Assembly (NCBI RefSeq): GCF_003351865.1
Contig: NZ_CP022242.1
Coordinates: 682,001-746,000 of the forward strand
DNA from: Methanofervidicoccus sp. A16
Lineage (GTDB): Archaea > AGJL01 > Methanococci > Methanococcales > Methanococcaceae
DNA: 64,000 bases
Direction: 5' to 3'
Shown: piece after piece, positions 9,482 to 19,538 of the stretch
How positions within the stretch are numbered: position 1 is the first letter of the stretch
How the letters are laid out: each line of letters opens with the position of its first letter
Made by a program: the position numbers and the translations under genes
Notes under the pieces: generated by a model
What the model was told of the DNA's origin: nothing
The model's database searches: none
Seen by the model: the letters and a program-made list of their open reading frames with translations, nothing else

Positions 9482-9504
9482 TCTCTAAGCACTGGAGAAA
9501 AATA
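9482..9504 (+). repeat. Partial copy of the short CACTGGA repeat
   Basis: CTCTCTAAGCACTGGAGAAA resembles the core of the 40-base dispersed repeat seen near 19.1, 23.7, 35.0, 44.2, 53.8 and 62.5 kb. Here it lies in the secY leader. The match is short. Confidence 0.3.
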
Positions 9505-9534
9505 ACACTGTGGGAGTTAAATATCGGTGATATC

Positions 9535-10863
9535 TTGGAAGAATTCCTCCGTAAAATAAGGCCTATTTTGGAGTATATTCCAGAGGTCAAGAGACCTGAA
9601 AGGGAGATACCCTTTAAAGAGAAGTTGAAGTGGACTGGAATAGTTCTGGTCCTCTACTTCATTATGGGAACTATAGATCTGTACACTGGGGGAGCCCAGA
9701 TACCTCCAGTATTTGAATTCTGGCAGACTGTAACTGCCTCTAAGATAGGTACCTTGATCACCTTAGGTATTGGGCCTATTGTTACTGCAGGTATAATAAT
9801 GCAGTTGTTAGTTGGATCGGAAGTTATAAAGTTGGATCTCTCCAACCCTGAAAATAGGGCTTTATTTCAAGGTTTACAAAAGTTACTTGCTATATTTCTA
9901 TCTTTCTTTGAAGGCGCCCTATTCGTCGGTGCAGGTGCCTTTGGACTTTTATCTCCTTTAATGGCGTTAATACTGATCCTCCAACTAGCCATAGGTGCGA
10001 TACTCCTTATATACCTCGATGAGATCGTCTCAAGGTACGGAATAGGTTCAGGTATAGGTCTCTTCATTGCAGCGGGGGTATCTCAGACAATATTCGTAGG
10101 TGCCTTTGGGCCAGAGGGTTATTTCTGGAAGTTTATAGAGGCTATGATCCAGGGAGCACTTGGAGTGGCGTTAGAGTTCATACTTCCAATAATAGGTACA
10201 ATTATAGTATTCCTCGTTGTTGTATATGCAGAGTGTTTGAGGGTGGAGATACCTCTTGCCCATGGTAGGATAAGGGGTGCAGTAGGTAAGTATCCAATAA
10301 AGTTCATATACGTGTCCAACCTTCCAGTTATCTTTGCTGCAGCCCTATTTGCCAACGTCCAACTCTGGGGTATGTTCCTGGAGAAGATGGGGTTTCCTAT
10401 CCTGGGACATTTTGTAGAGGGGAGGGCCGTAGATGGTATAGCCTACTACTTTACAACACCTTACGGTATATCAAGTGTCCTATCTGATCCTATCCATGCT
10501 ATAGTGTATACTATCCTTATGGTTGTATTCTGTATAATATTTGGAGTATTCTGGGTGGAAACATCTGGTTTAGATGCTAAATCCATGGCTAGAAGACTTG
10601 GAAGCCTTAACATGGCTATAAAGGGATTTAGAAAGAGCACTAAAGCAATTGAGCAGAGGCTAAAAAGGTATATAATGCCAATTACTGTAATGAGTTCTGC
10701 CTTCATCGGATTACTTGCAGCTGGGGCAGACTTCACAGGAGCCCTTGGAGGAGGTACTGGAGTATTACTTACAGTCTCTATAGTCTATAGGATGTACGAG
10801 CAGATTCTCCAGGAACAGATTTCCGAGTTACATCCCGTACTTTCAAAGTTCCTGAAAAAATAA
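9535..10863 (+). CDS. secY: Preprotein translocase subunit SecY (Sec61 alpha)
   Basis: A 442-residue multi-pass protein that forms the protein-conducting channel in the cytoplasmic membrane. About ten hydrophobic segments are seen, with family stretches TLITLGIGPIVTAGIIMQL (near residue 80), GSGIGLFIAAGVSQTIFVGA and the cytosolic loop GRIRGAVGKYPIKFIYVSN. The start is a TTG at 9535, chosen because GGTGAT ends four bases before it and no ATG fits; homologues begin at the same point. It follows the ribosomal genes as in most archaea. SecG (57045) is encoded elsewhere in this window; SecE is not. Confidence 0.95.
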   Translation: MEEFLRKIRPILEYIPEVKRPEREIPFKEKLKWTGIVLVLYFIMGTIDLYTGGAQIPPVFEFWQTVTASKIGTLITLGIGPIVTAGIIMQLLVGSEVIKLDLSNPENRALFQGLQKLLAIFLSFFEGALFVGAGAFGLLSPLMALILILQLAIGAILLIYLDEIVSRYGIGSGIGLFIAAGVSQTIFVGAFGPEGYFWKFIEAMIQGALGVALEFILPIIGTIIVFLVVVYAECLRVEIPLAHGRIRGAVGKYPIKFIYVSNLPVIFAAALFANVQLWGMFLEKMGFPILGHFVEGRAVDGIAYYFTTPYGISSVLSDPIHAIVYTILMVVFCIIFGVFWVETSGLDAKSMARRLGSLNMAIKGFRKSTKAIEQRLKRYIMPITVMSSAFIGLLAAGADFTGALGGGTGVLLTVSIVYRMYEQILQEQISELHPVLSKFLKK

Positions 10864-11204
10864 GTTTGTTTTTTATTATAATATTCTTTTCCTCTAGAAA
10901 ACCTCAAAAGGATAAATACAGGTTAAATAACAAATATACTCTTTTTTTAAAGTCTTTGAGGACATTTTCCAGGGAAGGTTATATAAAGAATTTTTTATAA
11001 AAATTACAATAAAAAGTTCATCATCATAATCTGGTATTTTTAGTAGTTAGGAGAATATATCCAAGGATATTTATTTTCATTTTAAAGTTTAAACCATATT
11101 CTTTTGTACATTCAAAATATTTTAATAAAAATCCTCTTCTTTTATTTCTTATTATATTTTTTTATCATTGGTATCTAATAAAAGATATATTAATAACACT
11201 CTTT
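10864..11204. other. Intergenic, AT-rich, no gene seen
   Basis: The 341 bases between convergent secY and the potassium channel gene hold no plausible ORF. A T-rich run (TTTGTTTTTTATT) right after the secY stop may be its terminator. TTATATAAAG near 10980 resembles a TATA box but no gene follows it. Confidence 0.5.
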
Positions 11205-12215
11205 TCACCTCTCAGGACGTCCCAATATCTCCTTAAGTTTTTGGAGATGTTCCTTTGTACCAAAGGCGTATACAATGTTGTAGGCCTCTAAGACTACATC
11301 AGGTCCTGGGTTGATGATTACATTATCCTCGTCTTTTATAATTGCTAATATGGTAGCACCACATCTCTGTCTTATTCTAGATTCATGAAGTGTCTTTCCA
11401 ACAACCTCTGATTCAGGGTGAATAGTAAACCTCCCAATCTCCATATCATGGGTTTCATCCATCAGGGTAGATACAAAATCCAATATTTCAGGTCTCAGGG
11501 CCATTTCAGCTATTCTCATCCCTCCTATTTTATATGGAGATACTACCCTATCTGCACCAGCCTTTAGGAGTTTATCTGTTGTAGTTTCTGCCTCGGCTTT
11601 GGCAATAATGTATAATTTAGGGTTTAATCCTCTTGCAGAGATGGTTATAAATAGATTCTCGGCATCAGAATTGACAGTTGCGATCAATCCCTTAGCTCTC
11701 TTTACTCCAGCCTTTATTAAAACCTCATCTAAGGTAGCATCTCCTACAACATACAGTAGATTTTTGTAGTTCTCTGCCTCCTCCATCACTTTCTTTTCAT
11801 CTATATCAACTACTACGTAAGGTACACCTGCATTATCAAACTTCTTTGTTACTACCTTCCCGATCTTCCCAAATCCACAAATAATATAGTGGTTTTTAAT
11901 ATTCTTCAATTTACTTTCCATTTTTTTCAACCTTAATATCTTTTTTAACTCCCCCTCTATGATAAACCCTGCAATGGAGGCAAAGGTATAGGCCATTGCT
12001 CCAACACCACAAACTATATACAACAGTGTAAATACTTTACCCCAGAAGGTAGTAGGTGTTATATCACCATATCCAACAGTAGACAAGGTAATTATAGTAA
12101 CGTAGAGGGCTGTAAAGAAATCCCATCCCTCCAAGTACATAAGACCTAAAGTTGCTGAGAGAATGATGGTTAACAGTACTGAAATACCCAACTTTATTCT
12201 ATTCAATGCTTCCAT
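11205..12215 (-). CDS. Potassium channel with RCK (TrkA) domains, MthK type
   Basis: A 336-residue subunit of a calcium- or ligand-gated K+ channel. Two membrane helices flank a pore loop with the selectivity filter TVGYGD at residues 46-51. A cytoplasmic RCK module follows: the Rossmann motif GFGKIG at 114-119 (TrkA-N), then a TrkA-C domain ending near residue 330. The order and length match MthK-like channels of methanogens. Start ATG has GGAGG just upstream. It is divergent from the flavin oxidoreductase gene; a TATA-like ACATATATAAG (about 12240-12256, this strand) could serve it. The ligand is not evident from sequence. Confidence 0.88.
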   Translation of the reverse strand: MEALNRIKLGISVLLTIILSATLGLMYLEGWDFFTALYVTIITLSTVGYGDITPTTFWGKVFTLLYIVCGVGAMAYTFASIAGFIIEGELKKILRLKKMESKLKNIKNHYIICGFGKIGKVVTKKFDNAGVPYVVVDIDEKKVMEEAENYKNLLYVVGDATLDEVLIKAGVKRAKGLIATVNSDAENLFITISARGLNPKLYIIAKAEAETTTDKLLKAGADRVVSPYKIGGMRIAEMALRPEILDFVSTLMDETHDMEIGRFTIHPESEVVGKTLHESRIRQRCGATILAIIKDEDNVIINPGPDVVLEAYNIVYAFGTKEHLQKLKEILGRPER

Positions 12216-12333
12216 TACTCTCCTCCTTTTTTCAAGGTATAATACTTATATATGTAATCTACAACTAAAATAAGAGTTATAATTATATTTATATTAGTCG
12301 TTAACAAACACTAGAACGATATAAGGGATAAGT

Positions 12334-13497
12334 GTGTATCATTATATCATTGTAGGTTCTGGCGTAGGGGGGAGTACCCTATTTAAGGAGTTAAATAGAA
12401 AATACCCCAATAAAAGGATACTACTGTTAGAGATGGGAGATAGGGGGATAAAGTATAATACACTCAGAGGGGAGGTTCAGATAATATATATAACCTCCCT
12501 TGGTGGCTCAGGGTTAGGGGCTGTTGGAAACGCCATTAGAATAGATCTAAGGAAGATAGGTATAAAAAATAGTGAAATATACCAAGAGATTGAAAGGGAG
12601 TTAAATGTTAGAGAGGTGCCAGATAGTCATATTAACGAGAGGAGCAGGTATTTATTTAATTATGGATTTAAGAGAACTCCAAAGTTTATAGATTTTGATA
12701 AATGTACCTCCTGTGGAATGTGTGCAAGGAAGTTATGCCCTTATAAATGGACTCCTCTAAGGTTTTTAAATACTTCAAATCCATATAGTAAGATACTCTC
12801 CAACTTCTACGTCTCCTCCATTGGTAAGGAGGGAGATATTTTTAAAGTTGAGGGGTATCATCTAATAACTGGAAAAAGGATGGTATTTGAAGGGGAGAGG
12901 GTTATAGTATGTGGTGGAGGTATTAACTCCCCAAGGATACTCTCCAGTATCTTAAATAATGAACACTTGGGAAAAAACCTATTTGTGGATATATTCGTCA
13001 CAGTTGGAGGAGTACTAAATAATTGCAACTTAGATAGATCAGTACCTATGGCTTTATATAAGAGATACGATGGATTTTTACTATCGCCTCACTACTCCAT
13101 ATACCTATATCGCAGTGTAAAAAGAGAGAGAAGAGACGTAAGTAGTAGAGATATTTACGGTATAATGGTGAAGATTGGTGATGAAGGTAGTGGATTTGTA
13201 GAAAGAGATAAGGTATATAAAAGTGTAACTAAGAGGGACGAGAAGTTACTTTCAAGAGGTATAAAAAAGGCATCAGGTATACTCCAAGATATGGGTGTTG
13301 AAAAAATATATAGAACTATACTTAGAGGATCCCATCCTGGAGGTACCTGTGCCATGGGCAGGGTAGTAGATAAAAACTTTGAAACTGAGATAGAGGATCT
13401 CTACGTTTGTGATGCCTCAGTGTTTCCAGAGTCTCCAGGATTACCTCCCATTCTTGGAATAATAGCAATGGGTAAGAGGTTGGGGGATATTTTATAA
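12334..13497 (+). CDS. FAD-dependent oxidoreductase, GMC-like, with a four-cysteine motif
   Basis: A 387-residue protein with an N-terminal FAD-binding fold (IIVGSGVGG, residues 5-13) and a C-terminal segment SHPGGTCAMGRVVD plus DASVFPESPGLPPILG that matches the C-terminal domain of glucose-methanol-choline oxidoreductases. Between them lies CTSCGMCARKLC (residues 124-135), a ferredoxin-like spacing that suggests a 4Fe-4S cluster. The catalytic Asn of many GMC enzymes at the very end is not obvious. Substrate unknown. Start is GTG at 12334 with only a weak AAGGGAT site. It is a short member of the family (typical GMC enzymes exceed 500 residues) and stands alone. Confidence 0.7.
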   Translation: MYHYIIVGSGVGGSTLFKELNRKYPNKRILLLEMGDRGIKYNTLRGEVQIIYITSLGGSGLGAVGNAIRIDLRKIGIKNSEIYQEIERELNVREVPDSHINERSRYLFNYGFKRTPKFIDFDKCTSCGMCARKLCPYKWTPLRFLNTSNPYSKILSNFYVSSIGKEGDIFKVEGYHLITGKRMVFEGERVIVCGGGINSPRILSSILNNEHLGKNLFVDIFVTVGGVLNNCNLDRSVPMALYKRYDGFLLSPHYSIYLYRSVKRERRDVSSRDIYGIMVKIGDEGSGFVERDKVYKSVTKRDEKLLSRGIKKASGILQDMGVEKIYRTILRGSHPGGTCAMGRVVDKNFETEIEDLYVCDASVFPESPGLPPILGIIAMGKRLGDIL

Positions 13498-13945
13498 TTT
13501 TAAAAATTATAATCTCAGATTTATATTAAGTTAACTAGTGGGATCTCAAATTAAAATAATAATAATTATAAATAAAAAAAAGAAATTAAATCAGGGAAAT
13601 GTAAAAAATAGTTCTTATTCTCTAGGCTATATTCAGTAATGAAAAAACAGGACAGGATTTTATTAAATATTTTCTTAAAATTTTTACACCTCTTTTTTAT
13701 TTTTATTTTTTGTTTTATTTTTCAGGTAGACACAAAAACTTATTTAAAGTTAAATAAATTTTTAAACACTAATAAATTATCATAAACAGGCAAATACCTT
13801 TCTGAATACTTTTATAAATACTTCGAAAGTATATCAACACGTCTCAAGTTTCTTTAATATATTCTATATATTTTTTACTTTTAAGTATAGAAGTTTTTAA
13901 ATAATTCATTTATTAATTTTTTTATTAAAGTAAAAAAGGGAAAAA
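13498..13945. other. Intergenic leader of hcgB, AT-rich
   Basis: No ORF stands out in these 448 bases. CTTTTATAAATACTTCGAAAG near 13808 contains a TATA-like core and could be a promoter for hcgB, although it lies about 130 bases before the start. A TTCTCTAGGCTATATTCAGT stretch near 13620 loosely resembles the short dispersed repeat. Confidence 0.35.
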
Positions 13946-14428
13946 ATGGATAAATTGGAAACTTATATCCGAAAGGCATACCTTGAATCCTCCAGAGGAG
14001 AAAGGAAGGGAGATAAGTGGGAAGAGGTAGAAACTATAAAAAATTATATCCTCAACAGTAAAAAAGTGGCTATTGCTACAAATAATATAAATAAATTCAG
14101 GATAATCAAGGATACCTTAATAGAGAAAGTATATAAAGATAGGGATGTAGATATATTCAAGGTGGATATACCTACAGAGGTTGCAGATCTTACAAGGCTA
14201 CCTGCACTAAGTAAAGGATTGATAGCAGTGGATACCACAGACGCCCATCTAGTTATTGCAAGGGGAAGGTTAGGGGTGCCAGGTTCAGGTTCTATACTCC
14301 TTATTATGGATGGTAAAGGTAGGATCTTAAGTGGTTCCATATCCCCTCCCTCTGTTATTCATAAAAGGAGTATTGAGGATACTGTGAGGGAGGAGTTGTT
14401 GGAGGCATTGAGGAGGATAGGCATATAG
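13946..14428 (+). CDS. hcgB: FeGP cofactor biosynthesis guanylyltransferase HcgB
   Basis: A 160-residue protein of the DUF3236/HcgB family. HcgB joins GMP to a pyridinol precursor in making the iron-guanylylpyridinol cofactor of the Hmd hydrogenase. Family motifs seen are RGERKGDKW at 17-25, VAIATNN at 41-47 and ARGRLGVPGSGS at 105-116. GGGAAAAA precedes the ATG. hcgC begins 10 bases after the stop, which strongly supports the call. hcgA, hcgD-G and hmd are not in this window. Confidence 0.88.
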   Translation: MDKLETYIRKAYLESSRGERKGDKWEEVETIKNYILNSKKVAIATNNINKFRIIKDTLIEKVYKDRDVDIFKVDIPTEVADLTRLPALSKGLIAVDTTDAHLVIARGRLGVPGSGSILLIMDGKGRILSGSISPPSVIHKRSIEDTVREELLEALRRIGI

Positions 14429-14438
14429 AGGGATATCT

Positions 14439-15230
14439 ATGAGATGTGGTATAACTGAGACTGTAAAAACCTTAGAGTCAAAGACTAAAGTGGTAGATGT
14501 AATCTACTCCATTGTAGAAGAGAAGACAAGGGCTGTAAAGTACTTCTTAGAGGGGGAGGAGTTTAAGGAAACTCTCATATTTGGAGCATATCTCTGTGGG
14601 AACTATATGGCTTCCTCCCTTGTAAATGACTCTGAGAAGGTGATACTTGTAGATATATACCCTCATCTGAAGGACATTGTACGGAACAACAAGGATATAA
14701 CCTTTATGGATATAAATTCTTTCAATCTCGCATTAAGGAATAATAAGTTAAACCCTGATTTAGTTATCGACTTAACTGGGTTGGGGGGATTGTGTCCAGA
14801 GGTTATATCTAACTTCGATCCAGAGGTACTTATTGTGGAGAATCCAAAGGGAGTTTATGATAGGGATATCTTCCAGGTGGATAACTCATTGGAGAGGTTG
14901 AAGGTAGGTAGGAGGAGAGGGTTGTTAAATACCTACAGAATCTCCAGGGTTTCAAAGACCTCTGGAACTATGACGTTAGTCATAGACACTATATTAGATG
15001 CCTGTCATGAGATTAGGGAACTTGAAGGGGTACTCTACGTAATACCAAATCTCAAATACTACGAGGGTTTTTTATTCCACGAGAAGAACGTTAAAAAGTT
15101 TATGGGAGAGATAAATACACCTGCCATAACTGTAAGTTGCTTAGATGAGGATATACATCCAAAGATAGACGAGATACTTAGGAGAAATATAGATAGGGTA
15201 AAATCCTTCGTAGAAGAAATAGATAGGTGA
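14439..15230 (+). CDS. hcgC: FeGP cofactor biosynthesis methyltransferase HcgC
   Basis: A 263-residue protein of the DUF1188/HcgC family, a SAM-dependent enzyme that methylates the pyridinol ring on the way to the FeGP cofactor. It shows the family's Rossmann-like part ([17 protein letters not shown], near residues 45-61; VILVDIYPH) and [23 protein letters not shown] precedes the ATG. Its stop codon lies within the AGGTGAG ribosome binding site of argG, five bases before the argG start, so hcgB, hcgC and argG are likely one transcript. Confidence 0.88.
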   Translation: MRCGITETVKTLESKTKVVDVIYSIVEEKTRAVKYFLEGEEFKETLIFGAYLCGNYMASSLVNDSEKVILVDIYPHLKDIVRNNKDITFMDINSFNLALRNNKLNPDLVIDLTGLGGLCPEVISNFDPEVLIVENPKGVYDRDIFQVDNSLERLKVGRRRGLLNTYRISRVSKTSGTMTLVIDTILDACHEIRELEGVLYVIPNLKYYEGFLFHEKNVKKFMGEINTPAITVSCLDEDIHPKIDEILRRNIDRVKSFVEEIDR

Positions 15231-15234
15231 GAAT

Positions 15235-16437
15235 ATGGTAAATAATGGAGAGAAGATAGGTGTTTTAGCATACTCTGGAGGTTTAGATACAAGTTGTTGT
15301 CTCAAGTTGTTGGAGGATAAGTATGGCTATAAGGTAGTGACTCTATGTGTAGATGTGGGACAACCTGAGGAGGATATCAGGGAGGCAGAGGAGAAGGCAA
15401 AAAGGTATGGAGTATATAAGCACTATACGATAGATGCCAAGGAGGAGTTTGTAAGGGAGTACATATTCAGGGCAATAAAGGCAAATGCCATGTATGAGGG
15501 GTATCCTCTATCTACAGCCTTAGCAAGGCCCTTAATTGCATTGAAGTTGGTTCAGTTGGCAGAGGAGTTAGGTGCAGAGGCGGTGGCACATGGTTGTACT
15601 GGAAAGGGGAACGATCAGTTTAGGTTTGAGAGTATAATTAGGGCGATGGCACCACATCTAAGGATTATAGCTCCAATTAGGGATCTAAACCTTACAAGGA
15701 AGGAGGAGATAGAGTACGCCAAAAAACATGGTATAGAGATTCCATCGGAGAGTAAGAAGTACAGTATAGATGAGAACCTCTGGGGTAGGAGTATAGAGGG
15801 GGGACCATTGGAGGATCCTGCCTTTGAGCCTCCTGAGGAGGTATTTGCATGGACGAGGAATCCAAAGGAATGTACTGAGGAGGAGTACGTAGAGATAGAG
15901 TTTGAGAAAGGAGTTCCTGTCAGGGTAAATGGAAAGGAGATAGATCCTGTTGATTTAGTAATGGAGTGCAACAGGATAGGTGGAAGGAACGGTATAGGTA
16001 GAATAGACATTATGGAGGATAGGATCTTAGGTTTAAAATCCAGGGAGAACTACGAGTGTCCAGGGGCTGTACTACTTATAACTGCACATAAGGCGTTGGA
16101 GCAGTTGGTACTTAGTAGGGAGGAGTTGAAGTTCAAGGATGTAGTAGATGCCACATATGGAGATCTTATATACAGAGGGTTGTGGCATGAACCTCTAAGG
16201 GAGGCGTTAGATGGGTTTATAGATAAAACCCAGGAGAGGGTATGTGGTAAGGTTATATTGAAATTATACGGAGGTTCCATCAGGGTTGTTGGAAGGGAGA
16301 GTCCATATGCACTGTACAGTAAGGATCTCGTATCCTTCGAGGAGAAGGAGATGGATCAGAGGGAGATCGTAGGTATGGTTAAGTACTACGGATTACAGGC
16401 TACTCTATACCACTCTGTCAAAAGGAGACTCCAGTAG
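15235..16437 (+). CDS. argG: Argininosuccinate synthase
   Basis: A 400-residue enzyme that joins citrulline and aspartate with ATP in arginine synthesis. The PP-loop AYSGGLDTS lies at residues 12-20, and [14 protein letters not shown] and [14 protein letters not shown] are strict family motifs. Length is normal. The start overlaps the end of hcgC functionally: the AGGTGAG site includes the hcgC stop. At the 3' end it overlaps convergent truA by 33 bases. Confidence 0.97.
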   Translation: MVNNGEKIGVLAYSGGLDTSCCLKLLEDKYGYKVVTLCVDVGQPEEDIREAEEKAKRYGVYKHYTIDAKEEFVREYIFRAIKANAMYEGYPLSTALARPLIALKLVQLAEELGAEAVAHGCTGKGNDQFRFESIIRAMAPHLRIIAPIRDLNLTRKEEIEYAKKHGIEIPSESKKYSIDENLWGRSIEGGPLEDPAFEPPEEVFAWTRNPKECTEEEYVEIEFEKGVPVRVNGKEIDPVDLVMECNRIGGRNGIGRIDIMEDRILGLKSRENYECPGAVLLITAHKALEQLVLSREELKFKDVVDATYGDLIYRGLWHEPLREALDGFIDKTQERVCGKVILKLYGGSIRVVGRESPYALYSKDLVSFEEKEMDQREIVGMVKYYGLQATLYHSVKRRLQ

Positions 16438-17226
16438 ATCTATCATACTCTTAGACACTCCAAACTTTACAATACTCTTAAAATACACCTCCATCCACTC
16501 CTCTTTAAATCTCCTGATTACATAAGGATCGTATATATACTCTACATCTGTCTTAGCCTCAACTAAAATAAGCCCTTCAGGAGGAGCAGGGGGCACCCCC
16601 TCCCTGTGATTAACATCTAAGAGACGATCGATCCAACTTATATCCCTTTTACCTCTACCTATCTCAGAGAGTACAGTCACTATCTTCCTTACCATATTCC
16701 AGAGGAAACTCTCTCCTATGACATCTATTACAATATAATATTTATCCTCGGAGATCTTTATATCGAATATTTTTCTAATAGGGCTCTTCTCCTTGGATCT
16801 ATCCCTTTTAGAGAGGTTGTGGAAGGAGTGGGTTCCAATAAGTTTTTTAGATCCCTCGATCATCAGATCTACGTTGTAATCTTCATCCTTTGGAAGAATA
16901 TACCTGTAATGTCTATATCTAACCTTAGGTATCTCCTCTATCTCCCTATATCCAAGTACCCAGATACCTTTATTCTTTAACTTGGAGTAGATGTAGGAGA
17001 GTTTAGGCTCCTCCTTTAGATAGACTACCACAAAATTCCCAAGTGCAGAGACACCTTTATCAGTTCTACCTCCGTAAAATACAATACCCTTCTTTTCTTC
17101 ACTTAGATAACCACACTCCTCCAATGCACTTAGTATATTATCACATACTGTATCCCTGTGAGGTTGAGATTGGAATCCCCTATGACGTCCATCGTAGGCC
17201 ACCTTGAGGATGTACATCTCTTCCAT
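16405..17226 (-). CDS. truA: tRNA pseudouridine synthase TruA
   Basis: A roughly 273-residue enzyme that makes pseudouridine at tRNA positions 38-40. [14 protein letters not shown] holds the catalytic Asp, and the C-terminal [10 protein letters not shown] is the usual TruA motif. The start is uncertain: ATG 17226 ([13 protein letters not shown]) or the second ATG at 17217; a TTG at 17244 would extend it further. The 3' ends of truA and argG overlap by 33 bases tail to tail, and both reading frames are well conserved there. Confidence 0.92.
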   Translation of the reverse strand: MEEMYILKVAYDGRHRGFQSQPHRDTVCDNILSALEECGYLSEEKKGIVFYGGRTDKGVSALGNFVVVYLKEEPKLSYIYSKLKNKGIWVLGYREIEEIPKVRYRHYRYILPKDEDYNVDLMIEGSKKLIGTHSFHNLSKRDRSKEKSPIRKIFDIKISEDKYYIVIDVIGESFLWNMVRKIVTVLSEIGRGKRDISWIDRLLDVNHREGVPPAPPEGLILVEAKTDVEYIYDPYVIRRFKEEWMEVYFKSIVKFGVSKSMIDLLESPFDRVV

Positions 17227-17570
17227 AATACCACAAGATAACAATTATATTGTAAATTAAAGAATTCCAGTAAAGAGAAATAATATAAATTATTATTATA
17301 AAAAACTTTATAAAAAATAAATACAATAAGAATCTTTCTTAGAATAAATCCTGAACGCTTTAGGAAGATAAAGCAAACATATCAATTCCTTTCTTTTTAA
17401 AGGTTTTATCCTAATCCTAAACAATTAAATGAATACATCCTCTCAACAGATGAATTTTCCCGACTTTTCAAATGTTTATAATAATTTAGAAGGATGAATT
17501 GTTATGGAAAGATCTTTACTCTTTTTAATAGGATATTTGGATAATATGACTCAAATAACAAGGGATATAT
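17227..17570. other. Intergenic between divergent truA and glycosyltransferase
   Basis: About 340 AT-rich bases without a convincing gene. CAAATGTTTATAATAATTT near 17468 could be a promoter for the glycosyltransferase gene. Confidence 0.35.
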
Positions 17571-18632
17571 ATGAACATTCTCATGCCTACGATCTTCCAT
17601 CCTTATAGTGGTGGAATAACCTACCATGTGGACAATATAATAAGTCATTTAATTAACATCTCATCATATAACTTTCATATCCTCAACTATAATTTTCAAG
17701 GAGAAGTAAAAAAGGTACCTCCTAACACCAAAATACACAAAATAAAATATATCAAAGGTATAAGAGGACCAACCTACGCCTACATAGGATACTTACTGGG
17801 AAAAAATGTAATAAAAAAATACAATATCGAGATAATTCACAGTCATTATGCGTTCCCTCAGGGATTTTTAGGAGCACTTCTCAGTAGAAGGTACAAGATA
17901 CCGCATGTATTAACACTTCATGGTAGTGATGTATTAATACTCTCCAAACACCCTATAGGTAAACTATTCTTCAGATATGCCCTTAAATACTGCGACAGGA
18001 TAATCTGTGTAAGTAGATACTTAAAGGAGCAACTTCCTAAGGAGTACCAGGATAAAAGTGAGGTAATATATAACGGGGTAGATTTTAAGATATTCTATGA
18101 TGAAGGTGTAGATGAAGATTATGGCCTTTTTGTAGGATCCTTCGTACCTCAAAAGGGACTGTATACCTTAATTGAGGCTGTTAAGGATATAGACTTTAAT
18201 TTTAAGTTTATAGGAGATGGTCCTCTCTTTAAGGAGATTAAAGAGTATATAGAGAAAAAAGGAATTAAAAATATTGAACTTCTAGGGAGGAAAGACCAAG
18301 TGGAGGTTGCCAAATATCTTAGAAAGTGCAGTTTCTTAGTACTCCCTTCTATCTCTGAAGGTCTCGGTATGATAATATTAGAGGCTATGGCTTCAGGAAA
18401 GTGTGTTATAGGCTCCAATGTGGGCGGTATACCAGAGTTGATCCTTGACAACTACAACGGTTTTCTATTTGAGGCTAATAACGTAAAGATGTTAAGGGAG
18501 AAAATAGAGATATTGGTAAATAACAAGGAGTTAAGAAGGAAGTTAGGTAGAAATGGAAGGGAGTTTTCAAGGAGGTTTTCCTGGGAAGGTGTAGCTAAGA
18601 GGTTAGATACTATCTATAGGAAGTTGGGATAA
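17571..18632 (+). CDS. Glycosyltransferase, family 4 (GT-B fold)
   Basis: A 353-residue GT4-type enzyme. The N-terminal half begins with a PYSGGITYHV loop (residues 11-20) and holds LTLHGSD near 115-120; the C-terminal half has YNGVDFKIF, LFVGSFVPQKG and the E-x7-E motif with E263 and E271 (EGLGMIILE). Such enzymes transfer a nucleotide sugar to lipids or glycans; donor and acceptor cannot be told. It lies within 4 kb of a UDP-ManNAc dehydrogenase gene, so a role in surface glycan or N-glycan synthesis is possible but not shown. ATG follows AAGGGATAT. Confidence 0.85.
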   Translation: MNILMPTIFHPYSGGITYHVDNIISHLINISSYNFHILNYNFQGEVKKVPPNTKIHKIKYIKGIRGPTYAYIGYLLGKNVIKKYNIEIIHSHYAFPQGFLGALLSRRYKIPHVLTLHGSDVLILSKHPIGKLFFRYALKYCDRIICVSRYLKEQLPKEYQDKSEVIYNGVDFKIFYDEGVDEDYGLFVGSFVPQKGLYTLIEAVKDIDFNFKFIGDGPLFKEIKEYIEKKGIKNIELLGRKDQVEVAKYLRKCSFLVLPSISEGLGMIILEAMASGKCVIGSNVGGIPELILDNYNGFLFEANNVKMLREKIEILVNNKELRRKLGRNGREFSRRFSWEGVAKRLDTIYRKLG

Positions 18633-18646
18633 ATTCGTGAGGCTAC

Positions 18647-18670
18647 AATTCCTCAGAGGGGAATTTTTTT
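18647..18670 (+). terminator. Hairpin followed by a T run, after the glycosyltransferase
   Basis: AATTCCTC and GGGGAATT form an eight-pair stem (one G-T pair) around a three-base loop, followed by five to seven T. It starts 15 bases after the stop codon and has the form of an intrinsic terminator. Confidence 0.6.
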
Positions 18671-19538
18671 CTTAGTAGTGTTTAGAAACTTCTTAAGAAA
18701 AAAGTAAATATGGAGTAGGAGTTTTTTACTTTGGTGTACTATAGGATTCTACCACCATTAATAGGAAATAACCTCATAGATTTGGAATTTAAGTTAATAA
18801 AAAATATATTTATGAATATAAAAATAAAAAGTTCTTAAACATTAGAGGATATCCTTCTCTAATAATTCGGGAGTAGACAAAATTTATCTGTCTTTTAAAA
18901 TCTTATATTTAATATTTAGGATAAATAGATTTTTTTATTTTTTAATTTTTTATATTGATTTCCTATTAAAAAAATGCAGTTAAAAAAATAAAAATAATTT
19001 ATAAAATTATAAAAAATAGAAAACTTTAATCAAAATAAAAATATATATTGAAACAGTGAAAAGAAAGGGGAGTTATTAACTCTAAATATTTCCAGTATGA
19101 TGTTTCTAAACACTGGGGATAAGATAAAAAAGTTCTATCATATTAGAAAAAATATTCAATACTTAATAAGTTTAAAAGATTAATACTAATCTTGTTGGAA
19201 AGTATCCATTTTCTTCTTTCAATGTCCAAGGATAGATAGAAGAATTTATTTTTATGTTTTTACTTTTAAAATTTTATATTTAAAAAATATTAAGGCTTAT
19301 TTTTTTATAACTACTTTTTTTAGTTATTTTTTATTTTATCGTTTTTTTTATAATTTTAAAAATTATTATTTTTTATAAAAATTTTTGATAGAGATTAAGA
19401 TTTTAAAAATTAACAAATTAAAATTAATTTATAATACAATTAACATAAAATTAACTATTCATACAAAGGTGATGATTAGAACTATTAACCGTAAAGTATT
19501 TATTATCTTTATATAATTTACACCCTAATGGTGATTCC
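18671..19538. other. Long AT-rich intergenic region
   Basis: No credible ORF. The stretch 19101-19140 is a copy of the short dispersed repeat. AGGATATCCT near 18848 is a small palindrome. GGTGAT at 19526-19535 is the antiporter's ribosome binding site. Confidence 0.4.
19101..19145 (+). repeat. Short dispersed repeat copy
   Basis: Contains TTTCTAAACACTGGGGATAA followed by AAGTTCTATCATATTA. The second half nearly repeats at 23734-23750 (AATTCTATCATAATA), which supports common origin with the 23.7 kb copy. Confidence 0.4.
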
